Source of the DNA: UBA12151 sp964600645
GTDB taxonomy: Bacteria; Patescibacteriota; Minisyncoccia; Moranbacterales; UBA9337
DNA: 14,906 bases
Direction of reading: 5' to 3'
Assembly (NCBI GenBank): GCA_964600645.1
Contig: CAZRJL010000024.1
Location: 1-14,906, forward strand
Numbering within the stretch: position 1 is the stretch's first letter; the number at the start of each line of letters is the position of its first letter. A model generated the notes under the pieces. It was not told where the DNA came from. It made no database searches and saw only the letters and a list, made by a program, of their open reading frames with translations. The position numbers and the translations under genes are program-made. Below are positions 1 through 6,812 of this stretch, in pieces.

Positions 1-173
1 GGGCGATTAGCTCCCTCCAAAGGCGGGCACGCAGGTGGTTTAAAGAAAGACACCGAAAAATATTGTAAAGTTAAAAACAAGGGCGATTAGCTCCCTCCAA
101 AGGCGGGCACGCAGGTGGTTTAAAGAAAGACACCGAAAAATATTGTAAAGTTAAAAACAAGGGCGATTAGCTC
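1..173 (+). repeat. 80-base tandem repeat, two full units plus 13 bases, derived in part from tRNA-Ile
   Basis: Bases 1-80 and 81-160 are identical, and the first 13 bases of the unit occur a third time as the first 13 bases of the tRNA-Ile gene (161-173). Unit positions 33-40 (AGGTGGTT) match tRNA positions 14-21, so each unit reads like the tRNA 5' part split by a 19-base insert (unit positions 14-32). The following 20 bases still match the tRNA D/anticodon region at about 11 of 20 positions. The rest is A-rich leader ending directly at the tRNA. The window starts exactly at a unit boundary, so a contig-end assembly artefact is a real alternative to a true duplication. Confidence 0.85.
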
Positions 174-234
174 AGGTGGTTAGAGCGCAGCACTGATAAT
201 GCTGAGGTCCCAGGTTCGAGTCCTGGATCGCCCA
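161..234 (+). tRNA. tRNA-Ile (anticodon GAU)
   Basis: The full cloverleaf can be read. The acceptor stem GGGCGAT (161-167) pairs with ATCGCCC (227-233), the discriminator base is A234, the anticodon stem is CAGCA/TGCTG around loop CTGATAA with anticodon GAT, and the T arm contains GGTTCGAGTCC. The 3' CCA is not encoded (the A is followed by CACGCA), so it must be added by a CCA-adding enzyme. This is the only + strand gene in the window. It lies directly after the 80-base repeats and is followed by an intrinsic terminator. A weak -10-like TATTGT lies at 141-146 inside the second repeat unit, but no convincing -35 is seen. Confidence 0.97.
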
Positions 235-246
235 CACGCAAACTCA

Positions 247-276
247 AAACAACTCTCTTTGCAGAGTTGTTTTTTC
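247..276. terminator. Bidirectional intrinsic terminator between tRNA-Ile and the DedA-YjdF gene
   Basis: An 8-bp perfect stem (ACAACTCT 249-256 with AGAGTTGT 263-270, extendable by A-T pairs) encloses a six-base loop. It is followed by a T run on the + strand (270-275). An A-rich stretch (246-249) on the other side serves as a T run for the - strand. It starts 12 bases after the tRNA and ends one base before the stop codon of the convergent gene, so it can end both transcripts. Confidence 0.85.
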
Positions 277-1485
277 TTAGGCTTGCTTGAATTCTCGAAT
301 TATCCGAAGAATAAATTTACGCAAGAGAGATGGTCCTAATCTTTTGAGATAAAAAAATCCTCCAATTCCCACAATCATCGCTCCGGAAACATCCACCATC
401 AAATCGGTCATCGTATCCACTAATCCGCTTTTTTGCATATTGAATCCAAAAACTTGATCCATTCCGAATTCAAAAATCTCCCACAAAACACCGACAAAAA
501 CCGCAAAAAAAACCGAGAAAGAAGAAACAAAAATCGGCTTGGCTTTTATGCGGCTAGTCATCAGGAGTGAATATCCGAATGCCAAACCAATCATTCCAAG
601 AATAATACTATTTCCGCCATGAAGAAGAATATCCCACCATGAAAGTTTTACATAAAATCCATTATATTCTCCTAATGCATAGTGCAGATACAACATCGAT
701 GCAAGAATTAAATCTATTTCAATTGGAAGATTTATGCGAAAACTTCGACTGATTATTGCCGGCAAAAAAGTGAGAAATAAAACGAAGACTGACATAATCG
801 AAAGAAATAAATTCATTTGAACAGCGCTAAGAACAACCAAGACTCCAATTAAGCTTTTTAGAATCACAATAATTATATATTGTATTTTTTCTCTTTTATT
901 CATAGAATGCATAAAAAATTTATTTTTCCCAATAATAGAAAATATTCTAAAATAAGAAATAATCAACAAAAACAGAATTAGAATTACAATTTGAGCAGAG
1001 CGAAAATAATATTTAATCAATAAAATTGAAGCAGAAAACGCATATCCCAACCCCCCAATCACCGCAATCCAAATCAATGTCGCAAAAAAATCTCTTTTGA
1101 AATATTGAATAAAGTTGATATCTTTTACCGCTCCGGCACGCATTATAGTAAGATGATGAAGTCCGTAGGTAAACTTCGAAAGAAAAATCATTCGAAAAGG
1201 ATTCCTTTCCAGCTGCCGATCGATCAGGAAGGTGAATTTTTGCGCCCGCCTTTCAATAAAATCTATCTTTTCCAGATATCTCCCAAAGCGATACCACAAA
1301 ACATTACCAATCGTCACTCCCAACACTGAAACCACTACAACTGTCGCCAAATCAAGCCTGCCGTAATGCGCTAGAAAAAAAGCTGCGAATAAAATAATAT
1401 CCCCCTCTATAATCATCGCCAAAAATATCACGAAATAAACCAGCGCGCGATAATTATCCAAAAAATGCACTAACAAAACCTCCAT
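277..1485 (-). CDS. Membrane protein: DedA/SNARE-associated (VTT) domain fused to a YjdF/DUF2238-like domain
   Basis: A polytopic inner-membrane protein of 402 residues with two parts. Residues about 15-160 follow the DedA (VTT) pattern: an acidic EGD near residue 28, a G-rich small-residue helix, GNVLWYRFGRYLEK near 60-73, a segment FLSKFTYGLHH at 101-111, and an aromatic/Gly-rich last helix (WIAVIGGLGY). DedA proteins are implicated in lipid (undecaprenyl or phospholipid) flipping and membrane homeostasis. Residues about 205-385 look like the YjdF/DUF2238 family: LHYALGEYNGFY, WWDILLHGG (283-291), WEIFEFGMD (335-343), NMQKSGLVDTMTDLMVD (349-365) with conserved acids. No function is established for that half. 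Usual DedA proteins have about 200 residues, so the length fits a fusion. No Shine-Dalgarno precedes the ATG. A GGAGG inside codons 1-3 lies 8 bases before GTG codon 6 (1468-1470), so translation may start at 1470 instead. It has its own promoter. Confidence 0.8.
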   Translation of the reverse strand: MEVLLVHFLDNYRALVYFVIFLAMIIEGDIILFAAFFLAHYGRLDLATVVVVSVLGVTIGNVLWYRFGRYLEKIDFIERRAQKFTFLIDRQLERNPFRMIFLSKFTYGLHHLTIMRAGAVKDINFIQYFKRDFFATLIWIAVIGGLGYAFSASILLIKYYFRSAQIVILILFLLIISYFRIFSIIGKNKFFMHSMNKREKIQYIIIVILKSLIGVLVVLSAVQMNLFLSIMSVFVLFLTFLPAIISRSFRINLPIEIDLILASMLYLHYALGEYNGFYVKLSWWDILLHGGNSIILGMIGLAFGYSLLMTSRIKAKPIFVSSFSVFFAVFVGVLWEIFEFGMDQVFGFNMQKSGLVDTMTDLMVDVSGAMIVGIGGFFYLKRLGPSLLRKFILRIIREFKQA

Positions 1486-1532
1486 AATTCAATATAATAT
1501 CTAGTCTTGAATATCTTGACCCGTTTTATAGA

Positions 1533-1550
1533 TTCCCGCCTGCGCGGAAA
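1533..1550. repeat. REP-like GC-rich palindrome, degenerate
   Basis: A short GC-rich patch in AT-rich intergenic DNA, with core TTCCCGCCTGCGCGGAA. It forms a stem-loop with one bulge. It resembles the dispersed extragenic palindrome of type TTCCCGC-N4-GCGGGAA known from many bacterial genomes, with one G lost from the right arm. It lies in the proposed 5' leader of the DedA-YjdF gene. Only one copy is in this window, so dispersal is inferred. Confidence 0.45.
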
Positions 1551-1593
1551 TAACAGAAAGAGTATTAATTTAAATGACCCAGATATTTTTTTA

Positions 1594-1602
1594 ATTATAC
1601 CA
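1594..1602 (-). promoter_or_regulatory. Extended -10 promoter for the DedA-YjdF gene
   Basis: On the - strand TGGTATAAT is a perfect extended -10 element. The hexamer 17 bases upstream (TTTATT) is a poor -35, as is usual with an extended -10. It predicts a start near 1587 and a leader of about 100 bases that contains the REP-like palindrome. Confidence 0.55.
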
Positions 1603-1653
1603 CATTTTCTCAAATCAATAAAACAAACAACCTCAACTAAAAACATGGGGGTC

Positions 1654-1680
1654 TAAAAAAATAACGAGGAATGTTCCGTT
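1654..1680 (-). terminator. Weak intrinsic terminator after the GT-C glycosyltransferase gene
   Basis: Just after the TAG stop, the - strand can form AACG-GA / TC-CGTT with a two-base bulge and a four-base loop, followed by a T-rich tract (complement of 1654-1661). The stem is short, so termination would be partial. It would separate the rplI-pyrG operon from the DedA-YjdF gene. Confidence 0.4.
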
Positions 1681-1682
1681 TG

Positions 1683-3461
1683 CTAATCTTCAACACCATC
1701 TTCAATATGGAAATTTTTTTCTTTAAATATCTCGTTCCATCTATATCTTCTGGGACGCCGAGAATTTCCCACATCGCTACTGCTTATACTATTCTTAATC
1801 ACCTGCTCTTGCGCATCTATCGCATCTTCTTTCGGAATAATATGAAAAACCGTAAGCGAACCGAATTCCCTAATTTCCTTAATATCAAATTTATGTAAAA
1901 ATTTAGCCGTGTCAGTTTTCATATTAGAAAGAGTTATGTAAACCAAAAAATAATTACCATTTCTATATACCTCACTGCTATCATCGAAACTTTTTTGCTT
2001 TATGCCCGCCCTGCCAAGATGATACAATAATGAGCGCTCATATCTCGGATCACTACTTATATAAACAGGATAGCCGTTTTTATTATAAAAACTTTCAACA
2101 TATCTATCAATTATTTTCTGCTGTTCCAATGTTATGATAGCATTTTCATCCACAAACAAATCCGTGTTTACTTTCATAGGCCTAATCGGAGCATTCTTAA
2201 GAAGTGTGAAATATTTTTCCACAAAATGCATATTGGACAAAATTATCGCCAAAACAATACTGGAAATAATCCAATTTTTAAATATCCATTTTTTACTGTC
2301 AATAAATTCCAAAAGCAGTCCGAGAAAAATAAAAGGCATTATAGCCGAAATAATAAAAAATCTCGGCGACAGATAGAGCGCCAACGGAACAAAAACAATA
2401 AAAACAACTCCCGAATAAATAAAATTTACCATTAAAAATCTTTTCTTTTTTTCATCTTTCTCCTTCCTAAAGCGATAAATAAGAAGCCATAATCCGCCGA
2501 AAAAAATAATCATCCCGAGAATTTCCATTGGCAAATTTTTTCTGCACTCATTTTCGCAAACGAATCTTGGTTGATACCAAATATCATTTTTAAATTTAAT
2601 ATTAGTAAGATTGAATTGCTCGTTTCCCAGCAAAATAAGAGAATATTTTGCCGAATGCTCATTGAAATCGCGATAAATCTTTTTTATCAAATAATTCTCT
2701 TTTTTCGATGACTTATTCACTATAGCACTGAAAAATTCTTGGAAATTTTTCCCGCCGGTCTTAATATCATTAATTATCATCGGGGAATTGATAAAAATAA
2801 ATATTGCAACAGAAATAGCCCAGGTTTTCGCTTTTAATTTAGGCCTATTTATCGCAAAATAAATCGCGACAGAAACAGTCACGGATATCATAAACAAAAA
2901 ATGCAAATGAAAAGCCACCGCTATGGAAACTGAGAGGATATATGCCCAAATATTTTTTCTCTTTTCATCCGGATCGGTTATTTTTATTAAAGATAAAAAT
3001 ATTAAAATTGCAAAAAATGGAATCGGGTTCGGATTCCATGCAAATCTTGAATATGCAATTAAATAAAAAGACAAAGCAAAAACTGCCATCAAAAATAAAG
3101 CCACTTTTTGATTGAAATACTGTCGGCAAAAATAATAAAACAAAGGAATTGAGGCAATGGAAAAAATAAGTACCACCACGGCAACTCCGGCAGGCGTATC
3201 CCCAAAAACCAGTGCTGACAAATATTCCAAATAATAAAATGTCGGACCCAGTCTCAAAAAAGTTCCTCCCGCGCGAGGACCCAACAAAGGCAAATATCCG
3301 GGACCCTCCTCAACCGCCAAATTAATAACCTTGATATCTCTAGATTGATCAAGCTCAAAATGCAACCAATCGGAGAATTCATAGGTTCGCAAGAAAATAC
3401 CAAAAGAAACAATAATAAAGATTATGACCCATTTGTAATTTTTTCTAATCCACTCTTTCAT
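1683..3461 (-). CDS. GT-C family glycosyltransferase (ArnT/PMT_2-like integral membrane protein)
   Basis: A 592-residue multi-pass protein of the GT-C fold, the class that moves sugars from polyprenyl-phosphate donors onto lipids or proteins outside the membrane. The N-terminus has a signal-anchor helix (residues about 11-24). The first outer loop contains FELDQSRD (35-42), in the place where GT-C enzymes carry their catalytic acid. A G-P-rich loop with LGPTFYYLEYL (71-81) follows, as in PMT_2/GT39-like enzymes. About ten hydrophobic helices are followed by a soluble C-terminal region from about residue 440, ending in a basic stretch (RRPRRYRW) and an acidic tail. No Shine-Dalgarno is seen; the leader is A-rich. 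It lies 34 bases after the PsbP-like gene and is probably last in the rplI-pyrG operon. The acceptor and sugar cannot be told. Confidence 0.75.
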   Translation of the reverse strand: MKEWIRKNYKWVIIFIIVSFGIFLRTYEFSDWLHFELDQSRDIKVINLAVEEGPGYLPLLGPRAGGTFLRLGPTFYYLEYLSALVFGDTPAGVAVVVLIFSIASIPLFYYFCRQYFNQKVALFLMAVFALSFYLIAYSRFAWNPNPIPFFAILIFLSLIKITDPDEKRKNIWAYILSVSIAVAFHLHFLFMISVTVSVAIYFAINRPKLKAKTWAISVAIFIFINSPMIINDIKTGGKNFQEFFSAIVNKSSKKENYLIKKIYRDFNEHSAKYSLILLGNEQFNLTNIKFKNDIWYQPRFVCENECRKNLPMEILGMIIFFGGLWLLIYRFRKEKDEKKKRFLMVNFIYSGVVFIVFVPLALYLSPRFFIISAIMPFIFLGLLLEFIDSKKWIFKNWIISSIVLAIILSNMHFVEKYFTLLKNAPIRPMKVNTDLFVDENAIITLEQQKIIDRYVESFYNKNGYPVYISSDPRYERSLLYHLGRAGIKQKSFDDSSEVYRNGNYFLVYITLSNMKTDTAKFLHKFDIKEIREFGSLTVFHIIPKEDAIDAQEQVIKNSISSSDVGNSRRPRRYRWNEIFKEKNFHIEDGVED

Positions 3462-3495
3462 TTTTTTTGTTTAAAGAATAATTAATCTCGTTTTT

Positions 3496-4563
3496 TTATT
3501 TTAAATATTTTCCATATTTCTCAGGATCATAATAACACCAAGGATTCGGATATTCATCCGGATCAAGACAACATTCCAAATCTAAATGTTTCTTTTTATC
3601 TTTAATGCTCTTGGAAGGTTTGTCGCTTTTCTTGGCGCAAACTAACTTTCCATTCACATTCTTATATGAAACGGGATGTCTGGCGGTTATTTTCTGAGCG
3701 AGAGGTTTGGATTTCGGTCTTACAATATCAATTGAATCCAAGGTGGAAGCCACAGAAAAAAACTCCGGAAATTTATCCACCACTTCAATCATCGGATCAC
3801 CCGACACGGAAAAACCATCACGCACCATAGGAAGAAGATTATATGAATACCCACCCTTGGTAAAACTGAAAAATAATGTCGAGCCATAGCAATCGTCAGT
3901 CGAAGAAATATATATCTCTTCCGCCGGATAATCTCCCGTTTCAATAATATGTCCATCAATAATTTTGCATATTTCATTCTCCTTGGAATTAACGTCCTTT
4001 AATTGCGGGAACTCTTCCGTATCAGAAAGCTCTTTCGCTTTGGCCAAGCTATACACAACCACATCAAATCCAGCGTATGGATTGAATTCTCCTAAATTTT
4101 CCGCATTTTTGCGAAATTGAAAACGATATTCCCATTTTGACAAAGCAGATCGAGACAAGCTCTTGGGAATTTCCCATCCGCTATCGGGATATTTCACTTC
4201 AAATCCATACCACTGGCTCTGATACTTTTTCCACCCGCTTGTGTCTATGCTCCGTTGAATTTCTTGAACGCTGTGATAAATTTCCTCTTCCGATATCACA
4301 GTCCTGCCTGAAATATAGCTATCGGCAATTTCTTTGGAAAATCTTTTTTTAATGCTTATTCCAAAAGAATAATTAATACTAATAGTCATAACGGCAAAAA
4401 CAACAATCGCAGAAATAATTATACCGATATCTCTTTTGATATTTTTTTTACGAAAAAAGACGTCACGAAAAGTGCCGTTTGTTTTTTTCCAAAAATGTGT
4501 AATTCTTTTTTTCATACGGTTTTGGCGTTCAATAATATACATAAAAACCCAACCTAAGGCCAT
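3496..4563 (-). CDS. Membrane-anchored PsbP-like protein with a Cys-rich C-terminal tail
   Basis: A 355-residue protein of unknown function. It has a basic cytoplasmic N-terminus (MKKR at 17-20 and KKNIKRD around 40), one membrane helix (about 46-64) and a long domain outside the membrane. That domain contains YQSQWYGFEVKYPDSGWE (114-131), the pattern of the PsbP-like/DUF-type domain common in extracellular proteins of Patescibacteria, followed by beta-rich sequence. C199 and C225 could form a disulfide. A Lys-rich linker (310-326) leads to a tail with C331, C332 and C343 in a Pro/Asp/Tyr-rich setting (CCLDPDEYPNPWCYY). M1, M8 and M17 are all possible starts; none has a good ribosome site, though an AGGT lies before M8. 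It lies 38 bases after pyrG and 34 before the glycosyltransferase gene, so it may take part in the same envelope task. Confidence 0.6.
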   Translation of the reverse strand: MALGWVFMYIIERQNRMKKRITHFWKKTNGTFRDVFFRKKNIKRDIGIIISAIVVFAVMTISINYSFGISIKKRFSKEIADSYISGRTVISEEEIYHSVQEIQRSIDTSGWKKYQSQWYGFEVKYPDSGWEIPKSLSRSALSKWEYRFQFRKNAENLGEFNPYAGFDVVVYSLAKAKELSDTEEFPQLKDVNSKENEICKIIDGHIIETGDYPAEEIYISSTDDCYGSTLFFSFTKGGYSYNLLPMVRDGFSVSGDPMIEVVDKFPEFFSVASTLDSIDIVRPKSKPLAQKITARHPVSYKNVNGKLVCAKKSDKPSKSIKDKKKHLDLECCLDPDEYPNPWCYYDPEKYGKYLK

Positions 4564-4601
4564 TACGAATCAATAATAGCAGAAAAAAGAATTAAAAAAA
4601 A

Positions 4602-6236
4602 CTATGCGCCTATCGCCACTCTGATAAACTTCAGAAACAAGGGATGAGATTTCAAAGGTGAAGATTTCAATTCCGGATGAAATTGAGTTGCCAAAAAGAA
4701 CGGATGTTCGGATTTGGGAAGTTCAACTATTTCCATCAATTTCCCATCAGGTGATTTGCCGGAAAACACCATTCCGCCTTTTTCAATTCTCTCAATATAT
4801 GCAGGATTAACTTCCCAACGATGTCTGTGCCGTTCGGAAATTTTTGTTTTTCCATAAGCCTTTTGCGCAATAGTTCCTTTTTTCAAATTTGCAACATAAC
4901 CGCCAAGCCTCATCGTCGCACCATAGTTTTTATCTTCCAGATTTTTCTTTTGCTCCGGCATAATATCGATTACCGGATTTTTTGTATCGCGATCAATCTC
5001 GGTAGTGTGAGCATCTGCGATTCCCAGTTTGTGACGAGAAAATTCAACCACTGCCAATTGCATTCCATAACAAAGTCCGAGAAATGGAATTTTATTTTCC
5101 CGACAAAACTCAATCGCTTTTATTTTTCCCTCAATTCCGCGACTGCCAAAACCGCCTGGAACAATCACTCCGTCATATTCTTTCAAATTTTTGATTTTAT
5201 CCGGCTCTTTTTCAAACTGCTCGCTATTAATCCATTCTAATTGAGGCTTCACGTTATTTGCATAACACGCATGCTTTACTGCTTCAATCACGCTAATATA
5301 CGCGTCGCTCAATACGAAATCCCCAGTTCCGAAATATTTTCCCACCATCCCGATTTTGATCGGTTTTCTGGATTTCTTGATATTTTCCACCAAATCGTAC
5401 CACTGCTTCAAATCGCTTTTTCGAGATTTAAGTTCTAATTTTTTCAAAATCAACCGACTCAAATCATCACGCTCAAAATTAATCGGAACTTCATAAATCG
5501 ACTCAATATCCGGAGCGGAAATAACATACCGTTCGGGAACATTGCAAGAAACAGCGATTTTTTCTTTTCTTTTTTTATCTAAAAAAGTTTCACTTCTGGC
5601 AACAATAACGTCCGGCTGGACTCCGTATGAATTCAATGTTCGTACCGCATATTGAGTGGGTTTGGTTTTCATTTCCCCTACTTTAGATGGAATCGGCAAA
5701 TAACTCACCAAAACAAACATCACATCTTCGGGATTTTTCAGCTTCATCATTCTTGCTGCCTCGATAAAAAGAATATTTTGATACTCGCCGACTGTTCCTC
5801 CGATTTCAATCAAGGTAATTTCCGCGTCAGCCTGACGGGAAGCTTTCTCAATTCTTTCGATTATTTCCTGCGGAATATGCGGAACGGCTTCCACGCATTT
5901 TCCGCCATATTCCAAATTCCGCTCTTTATTGATTACGGATTGATAGACCATTCCAGAGGTCATATAATTTTCCGAAGGAAGAGCTTCCACATCCAAAAAT
6001 CTTTCATAATTTCCCATATCCTGATCGCATTCCAATCCGCTATCAAGAACAAAAGTTTCTCCGTGTTCGGTCGGATTCATTGTCCCGGCATCCACATTCA
6101 AATAGGGATCAATCTTCATTGCGGTCACTTTGTATCCGCGCGCTTTCAATATCGTTCCGATTGAGGAGGTTGTAATCCCCTTTCCTACTCCGCTCATCAC
6201 TCCGCCGATCACAAAAATGTATTTTCTTTTTTTCAT
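4602..6236 (-). CDS. pyrG: CTP synthase (glutamine-hydrolysing)
   Basis: Makes CTP from UTP with ATP and glutamine, in the cytoplasm. With the ATG at 6236 it has 544 residues, the usual family length. The synthetase domain has the P-loop GGVMSGVGKG (11-20), KIDPYLNVDAGTMNP (41-55) and GLECDQDMGNYERF (67-80). The amidotransferase domain has GGFGSRG (361-367), GLCYGMQ with nucleophile C389, and FHPE with H520 and E522. The reading frame stays open upstream to a TTG at 6290 (18 more residues), but that extension has no family counterpart. No Shine-Dalgarno is seen; a small hairpin (AAAGAG 6242-6247 with CTCTTT 6255-6260) lies just before the ATG. The family segment GGTVGDIES reads GGTVGEYQN here (146-154), which touches the CTP feedback site. 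It is 72 bases after rplI, probably the same transcript. Confidence 0.97.
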   Translation of the reverse strand: MKKRKYIFVIGGVMSGVGKGITTSSIGTILKARGYKVTAMKIDPYLNVDAGTMNPTEHGETFVLDSGLECDQDMGNYERFLDVEALPSENYMTSGMVYQSVINKERNLEYGGKCVEAVPHIPQEIIERIEKASRQADAEITLIEIGGTVGEYQNILFIEAARMMKLKNPEDVMFVLVSYLPIPSKVGEMKTKPTQYAVRTLNSYGVQPDVIVARSETFLDKKRKEKIAVSCNVPERYVISAPDIESIYEVPINFERDDLSRLILKKLELKSRKSDLKQWYDLVENIKKSRKPIKIGMVGKYFGTGDFVLSDAYISVIEAVKHACYANNVKPQLEWINSEQFEKEPDKIKNLKEYDGVIVPGGFGSRGIEGKIKAIEFCRENKIPFLGLCYGMQLAVVEFSRHKLGIADAHTTEIDRDTKNPVIDIMPEQKKNLEDKNYGATMRLGGYVANLKKGTIAQKAYGKTKISERHRHRWEVNPAYIERIEKGGMVFSGKSPDGKLMEIVELPKSEHPFFLATQFHPELKSSPLKSHPLFLKFIRVAIGA

Positions 6237-6308
6237 AAAATAAAGAGCCGCACCCTCTTTGCGACTTAAAAAATTATTAAAATTCCACAAAAATCAAAGA
6301 AAACTCTC

Positions 6309-6755
6309 TTAATTTGAAACGCTTTTTATTTCTACTGCTATTTCACAGCTCACCCCTCCGCTCAAACTAATCTTCACTTTATATTCTCCACTTTTCTTTA
6401 TTGCTTTGTCTAGTATAACATCCTTTTCACCAATTTCAAACCCCTCGCTTTCAAGCGCTGCTCCAATCTCTTTTCGCCCCACAGAGCCAAACAGTTTTCC
6501 GCCTTTTCCCTTAGATTCTATCGTAATCTTTGCGCCTTTCAATTTTCGCGCCAATTCAAGTGCTTTTTCTTTTTTTTCTTCCTCAATCCGTAATTCCTGC
6601 TTTCTTTTGTTTCCCGCCTCAGCAACAATTTCTTCCGTCGCCACTTGCGCCAGCTTCTTGGCAAACAAAAAATTGCGAGCATACCCTTCGGCCACTTCTT
6701 TAACCTCGCCCGCCTTCCCCAATTTCTTCACATCCTGCAATAATATAATCTTCAT
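6309..6755 (-). CDS. rplI: 50S ribosomal protein bL9
   Basis: 148 residues, the normal bL9 length. The N-terminal rRNA-binding domain (1-50) has MKIILLQDVKKLGKAGEVKEV-type sequence and EGYARNFLFAKKLA, followed by a long Lys/Glu-rich connecting helix (about 45-75) and a C-terminal domain with GKLFGSVGRKEI and GEYKVKISLSGGVSCEIAVE. It acts in the large ribosomal subunit near the L1 stalk. From memory, some Patescibacteria lineages lack bL9, so its presence argues against those. It is first in the transcript rplI-pyrG-PsbP-like-GT-C and has its own promoter with a leader of only about 17 bases and no Shine-Dalgarno. The rplI-pyrG pairing is unlike the usual rpsF-ssb-rpsR-rplI order. Confidence 0.97.
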   Translation of the reverse strand: MKIILLQDVKKLGKAGEVKEVAEGYARNFLFAKKLAQVATEEIVAEAGNKRKQELRIEEEKKEKALELARKLKGAKITIESKGKGGKLFGSVGRKEIGAALESEGFEIGEKDVILDKAIKKSGEYKVKISLSGGVSCEIAVEIKSVSN

Positions 6756-6778
6756 ATAAGTGATGTTTTATCCACATT

Positions 6779-6807
6779 ATTATACCCTCAAAAAAAACTA
6801 TCTGCAA
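6779..6807 (-). promoter_or_regulatory. Promoter for rplI-pyrG operon
   Basis: On the - strand: -35 TTGCAG (6802-6807), 17-base spacer containing a run of eight T, -10 TATAAT (6779-6784). The predicted start is near 6772, about 17 bases before the rplI ATG. The -35 begins only 5 bases after the bro stop codon. Confidence 0.7.
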
Positions 6808-6811
6808 GATA
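6790..6811 (-). terminator. Weak intrinsic terminator after the BRO-N gene, inside the rplI promoter
   Basis: On the - strand TATCT-TGC-AGATA (6799-6811) forms a five-pair hairpin, followed by G and eight T (6790-6797). The stem is AT-rich and short, so it is a marginal terminator. The same bases supply the -35 and spacer of the rplI promoter. Confidence 0.4.
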
Positions 6812-6812
6812 T

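Noticed and set aside
21..45. Resemblance of the repeat unit (GCACGCAGGTGGTTT) to a 16S rRNA V4 segment
   Set aside because: The match is about 15 bases and the flanking bases do not continue as 16S; chance is more likely.
1..160. CRISPR array at the left edge
   Set aside because: The 80-base unit repeats with no unique spacers and includes tRNA sequence.
5652..6164. A 170-codon open frame on the + strand opposite pyrG
   Set aside because: It lies wholly antisense to a certain pyrG, has no family resemblance and no ribosome site.
6237..6290. TTG-initiated 18-residue extension of PyrG
   Set aside because: The family starts at MKKRKYIFVIGG; the extension has no counterpart and TTG lacks a ribosome site.
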